A DNA stretch of 64,000 nucleotides, taken from assembly GCF_027568475.1 (NCBI RefSeq), contig NZ_JANKZG010000004.1, positions 213,559-277,558 on the forward strand. The letters run 5' to 3'. Below the pieces are notes generated by a model. The model searched no databases and was not told the origin of the DNA. It was given only the letters and a program-made list of their open reading frames with translations. This stretch comes from Acinetobacter sp. HY1485. GTDB lineage: Bacteria; Pseudomonadota; Gammaproteobacteria; Pseudomonadales; Moraxellaceae. Numbering within the stretch: position 1 is the stretch's first letter; every line of letters begins with the position of its first letter. Below, piece by piece: positions 7,931-17,393 of the stretch. Made by a program: the position numbers and the translations under genes.

Positions 7931-9553
7931 TTATTTTAAAGTAGGTAAAAGTTGAATAGCTTTCTCGTAATCTTGAGCAGCAGCTTTTTCAATGTATGAT
8001 TTACCAAGTTTTTGGTCTTTTTTAACACCTAAGCCTTTGTAATACATCATTCCAAGATAGTATTGAGACTCACTGACATCTTTTTGAGCTGCTTTACTTG
8101 CCCAGTAAAATGCCTGTTGATAGTCTTGCTTAGTACCTTGTCCATTAAAATAAAATTCAGCTATATTATTTTGACCTACAACGGCATCTTTCTGAGCAAG
8201 GATAAGATTCCATTTAAAGCTTTCTTCATAATTAATAGGGTCTAATTTGAATAAATAGATATCAGCAACAAGTTCTTGAGCCGTTGTATTGTCTTGTTCT
8301 GCTGCTTTTAAACCCCATTCAAGAGCTTTTGGGATATCTTGTGGTAAATCTGTATCCATATAGTACATCAGTGCTAGTTGTACTTGAGCATCATCATTGC
8401 CATGATTTGCTGATGCCGTAAATAACTCAATTGCTTTAGGAATATCTTTAGGAGTACCTAAACCTTCATAATACATTTCACCTAACTGATATTCAGCTTT
8501 TGGTGTATTACCTGCTTGAATTGCTTTTTGATACCATGTTATTGCAGCTGCGTAATCTTGTTTTGTACCCCAGCCATTTTTATATAAAGAACCTAAGACA
8601 CTTTGTGCGGGTAAATGGTCTTGCTCGGCAGCCATTTTAATATATTTAAAGGCTAAAGCTTCATTTTCTTCTACACCGTGACCTGTTAAATATAACCAGC
8701 CTAAAGAATAAACTCCAACACTATTGTTTTGTTCCGCTGCTTGTTTATAAAACGATGCTGCTTTTGTATAGTTTTGAGAAACACCTAGACCTTTTTCATA
8801 CATTTCACCTAAAGCAACTTGGGCAGGTGAGTATTCTTGTTCTACTGATTTTTCTAACCACACTTTAGCAGCGACATAATCAGTGGGAGCTTCCAATCCA
8901 TCCATATACATAACACCTAAATAATACTGTGCACGCGGATGGTTTTGGTTTGCTGCTTTTAAAAATAAGTCTTTAGCTTGAGCAAAATCTTGTGGCATAC
9001 CTATACCGTAGTAATACATTGCGCCTAGAGCTGTTTGAGCATCAGCTGAATTTTGTTCTACAGCTTTAAGTAGCCATTTTTTACCATTTATTAAGTCATT
9101 TTTCTCAACAAAAAGGCGGGCTAGAGCTTCCTGTGCTTTTAAGTTTTCTTGTTCGGCAGATTTGGTAAACCATTGTATGGCACTATTTTCATTTTTTTTA
9201 ACGTAATATCCGTCTAAATACATGCTTCCTACATACAATTGGCCATCTGAATTTCCTTTTTCTGCTGCTTTTAAAAAGTTTTCGTATGCTTTTTTATAAT
9301 CTTGTTTTACGCCGTATCCATAATAATACATGATACCAATGGTCGCTTGAGCGGGACTGTAGCCTAGTTTTGTAGCTTTATTAAAATACTCGTAGGCTGT
9401 AGAGTGGTTTTTCTGATTTTTTCCCTCACCATTATAATAATCTACGCCTGTATTATATATTGTTTCAGCTTTTTCTGTACTGACTTGTGAGGCTAGAGTG
9501 ATTGGAGAGAGACTTAAGGCTAAACCAAAACATAGTGCCTGAAAATCTTTCAT
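7931..9553 (-). CDS. Sel1-repeat protein, exported, 14 repeats
   Basis: The protein has 540 residues with a Sec signal peptide of about 21 residues, ending near TLAS. The rest is a regular run of 36-residue Sel1 (TPR-like) repeats of the form AQ..LG.MYY.G.GV.QDY..A...F.KAAEQ. I count 14 units from about residue 28 to 532; units 4 and 12 are shortened. Sel1 solenoids act as protein-protein scaffolds, often in the periplasm or in envelope stress and virulence. The partner is unknown. Neither neighbour (the PIN-like gene or dps) suggests a shared pathway. Confidence 0.85.
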   Translation of the reverse strand: MKDFQALCFGLALSLSPITLASQVSTEKAETIYNTGVDYYNGEGKNQKNHSTAYEYFNKATKLGYSPAQATIGIMYYYGYGVKQDYKKAYENFLKAAEKGNSDGQLYVGSMYLDGYYVKKNENSAIQWFTKSAEQENLKAQEALARLFVEKNDLINGKKWLLKAVEQNSADAQTALGAMYYYGIGMPQDFAQAKDLFLKAANQNHPRAQYYLGVMYMDGLEAPTDYVAAKVWLEKSVEQEYSPAQVALGEMYEKGLGVSQNYTKAASFYKQAAEQNNSVGVYSLGWLYLTGHGVEENEALAFKYIKMAAEQDHLPAQSVLGSLYKNGWGTKQDYAAAITWYQKAIQAGNTPKAEYQLGEMYYEGLGTPKDIPKAIELFTASANHGNDDAQVQLALMYYMDTDLPQDIPKALEWGLKAAEQDNTTAQELVADIYLFKLDPINYEESFKWNLILAQKDAVVGQNNIAEFYFNGQGTKQDYQQAFYWASKAAQKDVSESQYYLGMMYYKGLGVKKDQKLGKSYIEKAAAQDYEKAIQLLPTLK

Positions 9554-9603
9554 AAAAATACAATATATTGTTTCTGTAGATAAATTGTATCTTTATTTCT
9601 TAG

Positions 9604-9632
9604 AAGAAAAAAGCCAGCTTAACGCTGGCTCT
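9604..9632 (-). terminator. Terminator of dps
   Basis: In leftward reading the stem AGCCAGC/GCTGGCT (9612-9618 and 9624-9630) with a 5-nt loop is followed by a U-tract (the A-run at 9604-9611 on the plus strand). It sits directly after the dps stop. Confidence 0.85.
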
Positions 9633-9638
9633 TTACTA

Positions 9639-10133
9639 TTATTGCTTTTCAATATTGGCTTCTAAGAACCATAAATACTGATCTAAATCTTCAAGTGCTG
9701 CATGTAAAATATCTTCAGAGATCGGCTCTTTAATTTCTTCAATAGTATCGCGCAGATGGTTAGCCACAATCGCATAACGATCAGCAAGCTGTACAATATG
9801 GTCTTGTACTTGATGGATATCTGTTGGGTATGCAGGCAATTGAGATTGCTTATCGACCGCTTGCGTTGTACCCAATGCTGTACCACCAATTTGTACAATA
9901 CGCTCTGCAACATTGTCTAAATGATCAATCAGAGACGTTCTAAATGTATCTAACATTTCATGTACGGCGATAAAGTTACTACCACGCATATTCCAATGCG
10001 CTTGTTTTGTAATTAAAGATAAATCAATGAGGTTAGACAACACCTGATTTAAAATAGTATGTGTTTCTGTTTTGATTGTTTCGTCTAAATTGTTACGTGT
10101 ATATACGCGAAGTGCAGCGTTTTTCTTAGTCAT
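9639..10133 (-). CDS. dps: DNA-binding ferritin-like protein Dps
   Basis: Dps forms a dodecamer that oxidises and stores iron using hydrogen peroxide and shields DNA during starvation and oxidative stress. The protein is 164 residues with the ferroxidase signature [20 protein letters not shown] followed by DHLDNVAER. The His and Asp/Glu residues expected at the inter-subunit iron site are present. The lysine- and arginine-containing N-terminal tail ([15 protein letters not shown]) is the likely DNA-binding part. It is a single-gene unit with its own terminator. The 207-bp upstream gap probably holds its promoter, but I could not mark a certain OxyR site. Confidence 0.93.
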   Translation of the reverse strand: MTKKNAALRVYTRNNLDETIKTETHTILNQVLSNLIDLSLITKQAHWNMRGSNFIAVHEMLDTFRTSLIDHLDNVAERIVQIGGTALGTTQAVDKQSQLPAYPTDIHQVQDHIVQLADRYAIVANHLRDTIEEIKEPISEDILHAALEDLDQYLWFLEANIEKQ

Positions 10134-10340
10134 TACTATCTCTCGCTTTTTAAGTATGTTTTTAAGTTATAACGATATTAGACATAAGTCGAGGGCTATT
10201 TACAATCAGATACATAGCGTAAACGATTGTAAAATTTAAACTTGATTGTTAACTAAATACACAAAGCTTCGTTTTTGTAATTTGTTATTTCTTGAAATTC
10301 GAGTAGCATACGCCAATATTAGTGATCAACAGAGAACATT
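10134..10340. promoter_or_regulatory. Divergent intergenic region dps / 10341 gene with inverted repeat
   Basis: This 207-bp AT-rich gap separates divergent starts. It contains a 9-bp inverted repeat, TTTACAATC at 10199-10207 and GATTGTAAA at 10225-10233, separated by 17 nt. This could be an operator or a small RNA hairpin. No clear -35/-10 pair was certain. Confidence 0.35.
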
Positions 10341-10781
10341 ATGGGACTTTGGGTTGCCCTCATTATTGTGATTTTTGTGTTGGGTTCGATTTTGGGTTTA
10401 AGAATCAGCCCGCGCGAAAAAGCATTGGGTATGATGCGTGACCAAGCTCGTAAAATTGGGTTACATCCACGTTTAGTGGTGGCACCAGATTGGACGAAAA
10501 TCCCAAAAGCCACTGAAAAACGTGCCAGTATGGTGGCATATTATAGTGTGTTACTCCCTCAAGCACGTTTGCCTTTGATGCGTGCATTGGTTGAAGATCA
10601 ACAATTAAAGGTGGTGTATGGTGATGAAAAATTTCAGCATTACACTATGCCCTTAAAGGGAATTTATGCTATTGATATGCAAGCAAACTGCATTGGTGTC
10701 TATTGGGATGAATACGCAGATTTGCATGCAACTCAATTAGAAGAAATGAAAACTTACCTAATTTCTTTGTCAGAAATTTAA
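10341..10781 (+). CDS. Conserved hypothetical membrane-anchored protein
   Basis: The protein has 146 residues. A single N-terminal membrane segment (about 3-21, LWVALIIVIFVLGSILGL) is followed by a basic stretch, SPREKALGMMRDQARKIG, and a soluble domain. No family is recognised and no catalytic motif is visible. It lies 21 bp before topA on the same strand and is probably co-transcribed with it. Confidence 0.65.
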   Translation: MGLWVALIIVIFVLGSILGLRISPREKALGMMRDQARKIGLHPRLVVAPDWTKIPKATEKRASMVAYYSVLLPQARLPLMRALVEDQQLKVVYGDEKFQHYTMPLKGIYAIDMQANCIGVYWDEYADLHATQLEEMKTYLISLSEI

Positions 10782-10802
10782 AAATAGGATACAGATAACG
10801 TT

Positions 10803-13433
10803 ATGGCGAATGCTCCTAAGCGCAGCACAGCAAGCGCTGAATCGACTGCAAAAAAACGTGCTTTAGTGATTGTGGAGTCGCCTGCCAAAGCGAAAACAAT
10901 TAATAAGTATTTAGGCTCGCAGTACGTTGTACGCTCATCAGTGGGGCATGTCCGTGATTTGCCTACAGGCGGTTCTAAAACAACAGAAAAAAAAGCACCA
11001 ACACCGCGTGTTAAATTAACAGATCTACAAAAACAAGAAAAAGCGCAAAAAGCCTTGGTCAATCGCATGGGGGTAGACCCAGAACATGCGTGGAAAGCGC
11101 ATTACGAGATTTTACCAGGTAAAGAAAAAGTTGTTGATGAGCTTAAAAAATTAGCATCTGAAGTAGATGAAATTTACCTTGCAACGGATTTAGACCGTGA
11201 AGGTGAAGCCATTGCGTGGCACTTACGTGAGGTGATTGGTGGAGATGATTCACGTTATCATCGTGTAGTGTTTAACGAAATTACCAAAAATGCCATTCAA
11301 GAAGCCTTTAAACATCCAACCCGTTTAGATATTCACCGTGTGAACGCACAACAAGCTCGTCGTTTCTTAGACCGTGTGGTTGGCTTTATGATCTCGCCAT
11401 TGTTGTGGGAAAAAATTGCCCGTGGTTTATCGGCAGGCCGTGTGCAATCTGTGGCGGTAAAATTGGTGGTAGAGCGTGAACGTGAAATTCGTGCTTTTAT
11501 TCCAGAAGAATATTGGCAAGTCTTTGCAGACACCAAAGCAGGGCAAGACCCCATTCGTTTTGAGGCAGTAAAACGTGCAGGTAAGGCATTAAAACTTAAA
11601 AATAAAGCCGAAACCGATGCCGTTTTAAACATCCTTAAACAAGGTGCCTATCAAGTTGCACAGCGTGAAGATAAACCGACTAAGGTTAATCCGAGTGCGC
11701 CGTACATTACCTCTACGTTACAACAAGCGGCAAGTACACGTTTAGGCTTCTCGGTTAAAAAAACCATGATGCTTGCACAGCGTTTGTATGAAGCAGGCTT
11801 TATTACTTATATGCGTACTGATTCTACGTTTTTAAGTGATGATGCATTACAGATGGTACGAACACATATCCAAAGTGAATTTGGCGATAAGTATTTACCT
11901 GAAACAGCCAATCGTTATGGCAATAAAGCAGGTGCACAAGAAGCCCATGAAGCCATTCGTCCATCAAATGTTGAGTTAGTGGGTGATCAGCTTAGTGCAA
12001 TGGAGCGTGATGCACAGCGTCTATACGATTTAATTTGGCGTCAGTTTGTTGCGTGTCAAATGACACCTGCGCAGTATTTGTCTTCTAATCTTATTGTTAA
12101 AATTGAAGATTTAGAGTTAAAAGCAAAAGGTCGTACGCTCGTTTTTGATGGTTTTACCAAAGTTCGTGGTGCAAACAAGTCTGATGACGATGTGTTATTG
12201 CCTGCGGTGAAGGTAGGCGATGTGCTGAGTCTTGAAAAATTAGACCCAAGCCAACACTTTACCAAACCACCTGCACGTTTTACCGAAGCATCTTTAGTAA
12301 AAGAATTAGAAAAACGTGGGATTGGGCGACCATCGACCTATGCAGCGATTATTTCGACTATTCAAGACCGTGGTTATGTGAAGTTAGAAAATCGCCGTTT
12401 ATTTGCAGAAAAAATGGGCGAGATTGTGACAGATCGCCTTGATGAAAGTTTTAATAACTTGATGAATTATGCGTTTACAGCAGATTTAGAAGGGCAACTG
12501 GATAAAATTGCAATTGGTGACCGTAATTGGAAAGAGTTATTAGATACTTTTTATGGCGACTTTAAAAAACGGCTTACCCATGCACAAGGCGAAAATGGGA
12601 TGCGTCGTAACCAACCTGTAGAGGTTGCAAATGTTGCGTGTCCTGAATGTAGCCGTCCAATGCAAATTCGCACAGGTACCACGGGTGTCTTTTTAGGTTG
12701 CTCGGGCTATAACTTACCGCCTAAAGAGCGTTGTAAAGGTACACTTAATTTAACGCCTGTCGAGTCTTTAGCAGTATTGTCTGATGATGAAGGGGCAGAA
12801 ACCGCAGACTTAATGGCAAAACGCCGTTGTTTAAAATGTGGCACAGCAATGGACAGCTACATTATTGATGGCGGTCGTAAATTGCATGTATGTGGTAATA
12901 ACCCCGATTGTGATGGTTTTGAAGTTGAAGAAGGTGAGTTCAAAATTAAGGGTTATGATGGTCCAACCATTCCATGTGACAAGTGCGATGGTGAAATGCA
13001 GTTAAAAACAGGGCGTTTTGGTCCTTATTTTGCCTGCACAAGCTGTAACAATACCCGTAAAGTTTTAAAGAGTGGACAACCTGCACCACCACGTGTTGAT
13101 CCAATTAAAATGGAGCATCTGCGCTCGACCAAAAACGATGACTTTTTTGTATTGCGTGATGGAGCAGCAGGTTTATTTTTGGCAGCAAGTAAATTTCCCA
13201 AAATCCGCGAAACGCGTGCGCCTAAAGTGGCAGAGCTGAGAACAGTCAAAGATCAGCTAGATCCAAAGTTTCAGTTCTTACTTGGTGCGCCTGATGTTGA
13301 TCCTGAGGGTAATCCAACCATTGTACGCTTTAGTCGTAAAAACCAAGCGCAATATGTCGGATCAGAAAAAGCAGACGGCAAACCAACCAAGTGGAGTTTG
13401 CTATTTGAAGATGGCAAGTGGATTGAAGGTTAA
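10803..13433 (+). CDS. topA: DNA topoisomerase I
   Basis: This type IA topoisomerase relaxes negative supercoils behind transcription. It has 876 residues, the usual length. The Toprim domain begins with [17 protein letters not shown], and its acidic cluster is [10 protein letters not shown]. The catalytic tyrosine is Tyr336 in YMRTDS. The C-terminus carries three zinc-ribbon units: CPEC...C, CLKCG...CGNNPDC and CDKCDGEM...CTSC. A basic N-terminal extension of about 18 residues precedes the Toprim domain. A strong terminator follows immediately. Confidence 0.97.
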   Translation: MANAPKRSTASAESTAKKRALVIVESPAKAKTINKYLGSQYVVRSSVGHVRDLPTGGSKTTEKKAPTPRVKLTDLQKQEKAQKALVNRMGVDPEHAWKAHYEILPGKEKVVDELKKLASEVDEIYLATDLDREGEAIAWHLREVIGGDDSRYHRVVFNEITKNAIQEAFKHPTRLDIHRVNAQQARRFLDRVVGFMISPLLWEKIARGLSAGRVQSVAVKLVVEREREIRAFIPEEYWQVFADTKAGQDPIRFEAVKRAGKALKLKNKAETDAVLNILKQGAYQVAQREDKPTKVNPSAPYITSTLQQAASTRLGFSVKKTMMLAQRLYEAGFITYMRTDSTFLSDDALQMVRTHIQSEFGDKYLPETANRYGNKAGAQEAHEAIRPSNVELVGDQLSAMERDAQRLYDLIWRQFVACQMTPAQYLSSNLIVKIEDLELKAKGRTLVFDGFTKVRGANKSDDDVLLPAVKVGDVLSLEKLDPSQHFTKPPARFTEASLVKELEKRGIGRPSTYAAIISTIQDRGYVKLENRRLFAEKMGEIVTDRLDESFNNLMNYAFTADLEGQLDKIAIGDRNWKELLDTFYGDFKKRLTHAQGENGMRRNQPVEVANVACPECSRPMQIRTGTTGVFLGCSGYNLPPKERCKGTLNLTPVESLAVLSDDEGAETADLMAKRRCLKCGTAMDSYIIDGGRKLHVCGNNPDCDGFEVEEGEFKIKGYDGPTIPCDKCDGEMQLKTGRFGPYFACTSCNNTRKVLKSGQPAPPRVDPIKMEHLRSTKNDDFFVLRDGAAGLFLAASKFPKIRETRAPKVAELRTVKDQLDPKFQFLLGAPDVDPEGNPTIVRFSRKNQAQYVGSEKADGKPTKWSLLFEDGKWIEG

Positions 13434-13438
13434 TGATA

Positions 13439-13470
13439 AAAAATGCTAGCGTTAAGCTGGCATTTTTTTT
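13439..13470 (+). terminator. Terminator of topA
   Basis: The stem AATGCtAGC pairs with GCTgGCATT around a GTTAA-type loop, followed by eight T residues. It begins a few bases after the topA TAA. Confidence 0.85.
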
Positions 13471-13515
13471 GTCTGCTCCCTAAAATCAGCGTTTTAAAAT
13501 AACAAGGATAAAATA

Positions 13516-14271
13516 ATGTGGAAAGCGCTTCGTATTTTATTGCTTTTGTCAGTTTTATTGTATGTGGCAGTAGACACATGGCGAGATCAAAATAAAAATT
13601 GGAATCAAGCAACCATTGTGTTGTTGCATCCAATTAATGCAGATGGACGTACATCCACACAGCAATATATTAATCGTCTTAATTTATCGCAGTTTCAAGA
13701 AGCAAGTGAATATTTACAGAAAAATGCAGAAAAAATAAGGGGGAAAAGTACCGCATTTTATTTCCAAATGGGGCGTGAAATCCGTCAAACTCCACCTAAA
13801 GTGCCTGAAGGTAATATGCTTGATGCGATATTATGGAGTTTGAAGTTCCGTTATTATGCATGGAAACAGCATCAATCGAGTGATGGGCATCCAAGTGTAA
13901 CGCTGTATTTAAATTATTATGACCCACAAACCACCAATATGTTAAAGCACTCCACTGCACTTGAAAAAGGGCGTATTGGTGCAGTGAATTTATTTGCATC
14001 TACAAAGCAAGAAAATCAAAATAATATTGTTTTAACTCACGAACTCTTACATGCGTTTGGTGCAACAGATAAATATGACTTATCGACAGGTCAACCCATT
14101 TTCCCAATTGGGTATGTAAATCCACAGCAACAACCTTTGTATCCGCAACACAAAGCTGAGATTATGGCAGGCTATATTCCACTATCTAAAACAACCAATA
14201 AAATGCCTGATAATTTGGCACACACCATTATTGGGCAAGAAACAGCAAAAGAGGTCGGTTGGACTAAATGA
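13516..14271 (+). CDS. Uncharacterised metzincin-like zinc metallopeptidase
   Basis: The protein has 251 residues with an N-terminal membrane anchor or signal (about 5-19) and a largely soluble remainder outside the membrane. Residues 175-185 read HELLHAFGATD, which fits HExxHxxGxxD, a zinc site known from metzincin-type peptidases with Asp as third ligand. EIMAGYI around Met217 is a plausible Met-turn. Glu176 would be the catalytic base. Substrate is unknown. AAGGATA precedes ATG 13516. Its stop overlaps the start of the UvrD-like helicase by 4 nt, so the two are translated together although no shared function is obvious. Confidence 0.7.
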   Translation: MWKALRILLLLSVLLYVAVDTWRDQNKNWNQATIVLLHPINADGRTSTQQYINRLNLSQFQEASEYLQKNAEKIRGKSTAFYFQMGREIRQTPPKVPEGNMLDAILWSLKFRYYAWKQHQSSDGHPSVTLYLNYYDPQTTNMLKHSTALEKGRIGAVNLFASTKQENQNNIVLTHELLHAFGATDKYDLSTGQPIFPIGYVNPQQQPLYPQHKAEIMAGYIPLSKTTNKMPDNLAHTIIGQETAKEVGWTK

Positions 14272-16178
14272 GTTTTGAAGCAGAGTTAAATACACAGCAG
14301 TATGAAGCAGCAACGACTCAAGCACAAAACTGTTTAGTGCTTGCAGGGGCAGGTTGTGGCAAAACGAAAACCATTGTAGCGCGTGCTGCGTATTTAATTT
14401 CTCAAGGTGTCCCTGCTGATAAAATTCAGATTTTAACGTTTACACGCCGTGCAGCGAGTGAAATTGTGACGCGTATTGAACAATACACACAAGCCAAAGG
14501 CATACGTGCATCGACTTTTCATACATTTTGTTTGCATTTATTGCGCCGTAACTCAAAAGCATTTGGTCTAGGTCAATTTAGTGTGATTGACCGTGATGAT
14601 CAAATCATGATGTTCCGATTGTTACGTGGCAAAGGCAATGATGCACTGCCAAAAGCAGCACAACTTTGCGATATCTACTCATTTGCACGTAATACCCAAA
14701 ACACACTGTCTATTGCTATAGAAAAAGTATTACCCGATGTCATTGAGCTTAAAGATGATATTGCGCAAATTATGCAAGCGTATGAGCAACGCAAACAAGA
14801 AAATCGCTATTTAGACTATGATGATATTTTAGCGATTGTGGCGCAACAACTACAAACCTCTACAGCTTTTGTAAATTGGGTGAGTAAGTTGTGTCATGTG
14901 TTTTTAGTAGATGAAATGCAAGACACTAACCCTCTGCAATGGTCGTTGTTACAACCTTTAGTAGGACATAGTCAATTATTTTGTGTAGGTGATGATGCAC
15001 AGTCAATTTATGGGTTTAGAGGTGCAGATTTTGAGAATATTCATCACTTTAAAACACATGTTCCCGATGCTCAAGTGCTGACATTAGAACAAAATTATCG
15101 TTCTACTCAAAACATTTTAGATGTTTCAAATTGGCTACTCGAAAAAAGTCCGATTAAATATAACAAACATCTGCGTACCGTACGTGGTGATGGCGAATTA
15201 CCTGATTTGCACCTTTTTGCAAATGAATTTGAAGAAGCAAATTGGATTGCTGAAGATTTAAAAAGACGCCATCAGCATGCTGATTGGCAAGAGCACATGA
15301 TATTAGTACGTTCAAGTTTTGCTGCACGTCATATAGAAAGTGCTTTTATTAAAAGTAATATTCCTTATCGTTTTATTGGGGGTACAAAATTACTTGAGTC
15401 TGCTCATGTAAAAGATGTGCTGAGTTTTTTGCGTGTGTCTGCTAATCCGCAAGATGAGTTGGCATGGATGCGATTTCTAACGTTATGGAACGGTATTGGG
15501 GATGTAGGTGCAAGTAAGCTCACCACGCGCTTAACGCAAATAAATGATATTGATGCCCAAGTTGCATGTTTAGAACAACATGGCAAAGTAAGCGCTAAAG
15601 CATTACTCATTCTTAAGCAGTTATCTGTATTGCAACAAGAAGTAGAGGCATGTATTGCACTTGCAGTAGAGGCTTTGGCAGAACAGTTGGAACAAAACTA
15701 TAAAAACCAAGATTGGAAACGCCGTGAAAAAGATTTTGCTTTGGTACAGAAACTGGCAAAAAAACATGGTCGCTTGGCAGAATTTTTAGAAGAATATGTT
15801 TTAGAGCCCATTTCTATTTCGGAAGTAGAACAAGCACAAGACAATGATGTGGTTACGCTGATTACGATTCATTCGGCAAAAGGAACAGAACAAAATGTTT
15901 GTTATGTGCCACATCTTACCGTAGGGCAATATCCACATGCTCGTGCGCAAGGTGATTTTGATGCTGTAGAAGAAGAACGCCGTATTTTGTACGTTGCACT
16001 GACACGTGCTAAAAATGAATTAATATTAACAAAGCCCGACTTTAATACATGGACATACGACCAAATTGACGATCAAGGACGAAAAGTGAGCCAATATTTT
16101 CTAGGTGATTTACCTGCATTATTGGTGAATACAGAAATCCATCAACGCCCTAGATCATTTGGGATCAATTTCGATTAA
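14268..16178 (+). CDS. UvrD/Rep-type SF1A DNA helicase
   Basis: This 636-residue superfamily 1A helicase would unwind DNA with 3' to 5' polarity. Motifs in order are Walker A LAGAGCGKTKT (about 26-36), motif Ia ILTFTRRAA, motif II VDEMQDTN, motif III GDDAQSIYGFRGAD, motif IV QNYRST, motif V TIHSAKGTE and motif VI VALTRAKNE. It is shorter than E. coli UvrD and Rep because the C-terminal tail is reduced. It is not clearly either, so no symbol is given. It overlaps the metalloprotease gene by 4 nt (ATGA). Confidence 0.88.
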   Translation: MSFEAELNTQQYEAATTQAQNCLVLAGAGCGKTKTIVARAAYLISQGVPADKIQILTFTRRAASEIVTRIEQYTQAKGIRASTFHTFCLHLLRRNSKAFGLGQFSVIDRDDQIMMFRLLRGKGNDALPKAAQLCDIYSFARNTQNTLSIAIEKVLPDVIELKDDIAQIMQAYEQRKQENRYLDYDDILAIVAQQLQTSTAFVNWVSKLCHVFLVDEMQDTNPLQWSLLQPLVGHSQLFCVGDDAQSIYGFRGADFENIHHFKTHVPDAQVLTLEQNYRSTQNILDVSNWLLEKSPIKYNKHLRTVRGDGELPDLHLFANEFEEANWIAEDLKRRHQHADWQEHMILVRSSFAARHIESAFIKSNIPYRFIGGTKLLESAHVKDVLSFLRVSANPQDELAWMRFLTLWNGIGDVGASKLTTRLTQINDIDAQVACLEQHGKVSAKALLILKQLSVLQQEVEACIALAVEALAEQLEQNYKNQDWKRREKDFALVQKLAKKHGRLAEFLEEYVLEPISISEVEQAQDNDVVTLITIHSAKGTEQNVCYVPHLTVGQYPHARAQGDFDAVEEERRILYVALTRAKNELILTKPDFNTWTYDQIDDQGRKVSQYFLGDLPALLVNTEIHQRPRSFGINFD

Positions 16179-16210
16179 ACTATGTATTAGATAAAACGTA
16201 AGGTGAATGA

Positions 16211-16447
16211 ATGAAAATTTTAGTCCGTGGCTTAGAACGCTCAATTACAGAAGCTGAATTAGAAGCGTTATTTAAGCCTTATGGCGAAGTGCAAAGTTGT
16301 ACGCTTGTGATGGATCAAGAAACCAAAAAATCAAAAGGTTTTGGTTTTGTTGAAATGCCAAACGGTCGTGATGCTGTGAAAGCAATCAAAGGTTTAAATA
16401 CGCTTAGAGTAAAAGGTTTAGGAATTCGTGTAAAAGCTGCTGACTAA
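16211..16447 (+). CDS. Small RRM-type RNA-binding protein
   Basis: This is a 78-residue protein consisting of a single RNA recognition motif. RNP2 is ILVRGL at residues 3-8 and RNP1 is KSKGFGFVEM at about 38-47. The aromatic pair in RNP1 is expected to stack on RNA bases. Bacterial stand-alone RRMs resemble cyanobacterial Rbp proteins and are not well characterised. The gene lies 32 bp after the helicase. Its TAA overlaps the TAG of the convergent LysR gene by three bases (16444-16447 joint region). Confidence 0.85.
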   Translation: MKILVRGLERSITEAELEALFKPYGEVQSCTLVMDQETKKSKGFGFVEMPNGRDAVKAIKGLNTLRVKGLGIRVKAAD

Positions 16448-17301
16448 ATCTGTAAATGTTGCTGTACTTCTCCAATAATGGTTTTGGCAAATAAATCTGC
16501 AATTACTGATGCTTTTTGTTGATATAAACAGAGCTGTATATTGGGGAGGACGGGCAACTGTTGACAGGGTGGCAAAATTTTTAAATAAGAAGGTAAAAAT
16601 AAGGGTGTACGTGCGGTAATACCTAAATGAGAAGATAGCCCCGCCCATAAACCCACTAGGTTTGAGCTTGTAAAACTTAAATACCAAGTTGTCTTTGCTT
16701 CATTAAGCGCATGCGTTGCTAAATTATGAAATAAACAACTGTTATGGTAGGACACCAACTTCACAGGTGTGGTTACAAAATAAGAAGAGGCACTTACCCA
16801 ACAAATGGGTAAATCTGCAATGACTTGAGTGGCAATGTAATCTTCTTGAGCCCAACCAATCACAAAATCTAACTGTTTTTGCTGTAAACGCGTCAACAAA
16901 TCATCATTTCGCATGATGTGCGCTTCTACATGCACTTGTGGGTATAAATCAGCCAATTTTTTTAAAATAACAGGTAAAAAAGAGTGGCTAAAATCTTCAG
17001 TTAAGCCAATCTTTAGATGTTCTGTTGTCTGTTGTTGATCCAGCTTAGAAAAAAAGTGGTCATTTAAAGTAAGTAAGTGTTTTGCATCTTCAAACAATAT
17101 GCCACCTACAGCAGTCAGTTTGAGTAAACGTCCTTCTTTATAAAATAAAGGTGCGCCCACTTGCTGTTCTAGTTTTTTAATTTGCGAACTAATTGCAGAA
17201 GTAGAGCGGTTAAGTTTTTCTGCTGCCTGTCGATAAGTCCCTAATTCTTGCCCAATCACAAATGTTCTTAAGGCATCCATATCTAAGTTTGTTTTGTTCA
17301 A
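16444..17301 (-). CDS. LysR-family transcriptional regulator
   Basis: The protein has 285 residues. The winged helix-turn-helix at the N-terminus reads ALRTFVIGQELGTYRQAAEK and continues with RSTSAISSQIKKLEQ. The C-terminal effector-binding domain spans about 90-285. It is divergent from an MFS transporter gene with 92 bp between, the usual arrangement in which a LysR protein controls the neighbour. The effector is unknown. The end overlaps the stop of the RRM gene on the other strand. Confidence 0.88.
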   Translation of the reverse strand: MNKTNLDMDALRTFVIGQELGTYRQAAEKLNRSTSAISSQIKKLEQQVGAPLFYKEGRLLKLTAVGGILFEDAKHLLTLNDHFFSKLDQQQTTEHLKIGLTEDFSHSFLPVILKKLADLYPQVHVEAHIMRNDDLLTRLQQKQLDFVIGWAQEDYIATQVIADLPICWVSASSYFVTTPVKLVSYHNSCLFHNLATHALNEAKTTWYLSFTSSNLVGLWAGLSSHLGITARTPLFLPSYLKILPPCQQLPVLPNIQLCLYQQKASVIADLFAKTIIGEVQQHLQI

Positions 17302-17393
17302 AATATTGTCCTTAAATTTGGGATGATATGTTTAATATTATGTGATTTTCAGAACAGTTTAATTCATTTACGCTGAATTTTTAACTTAGAAAT

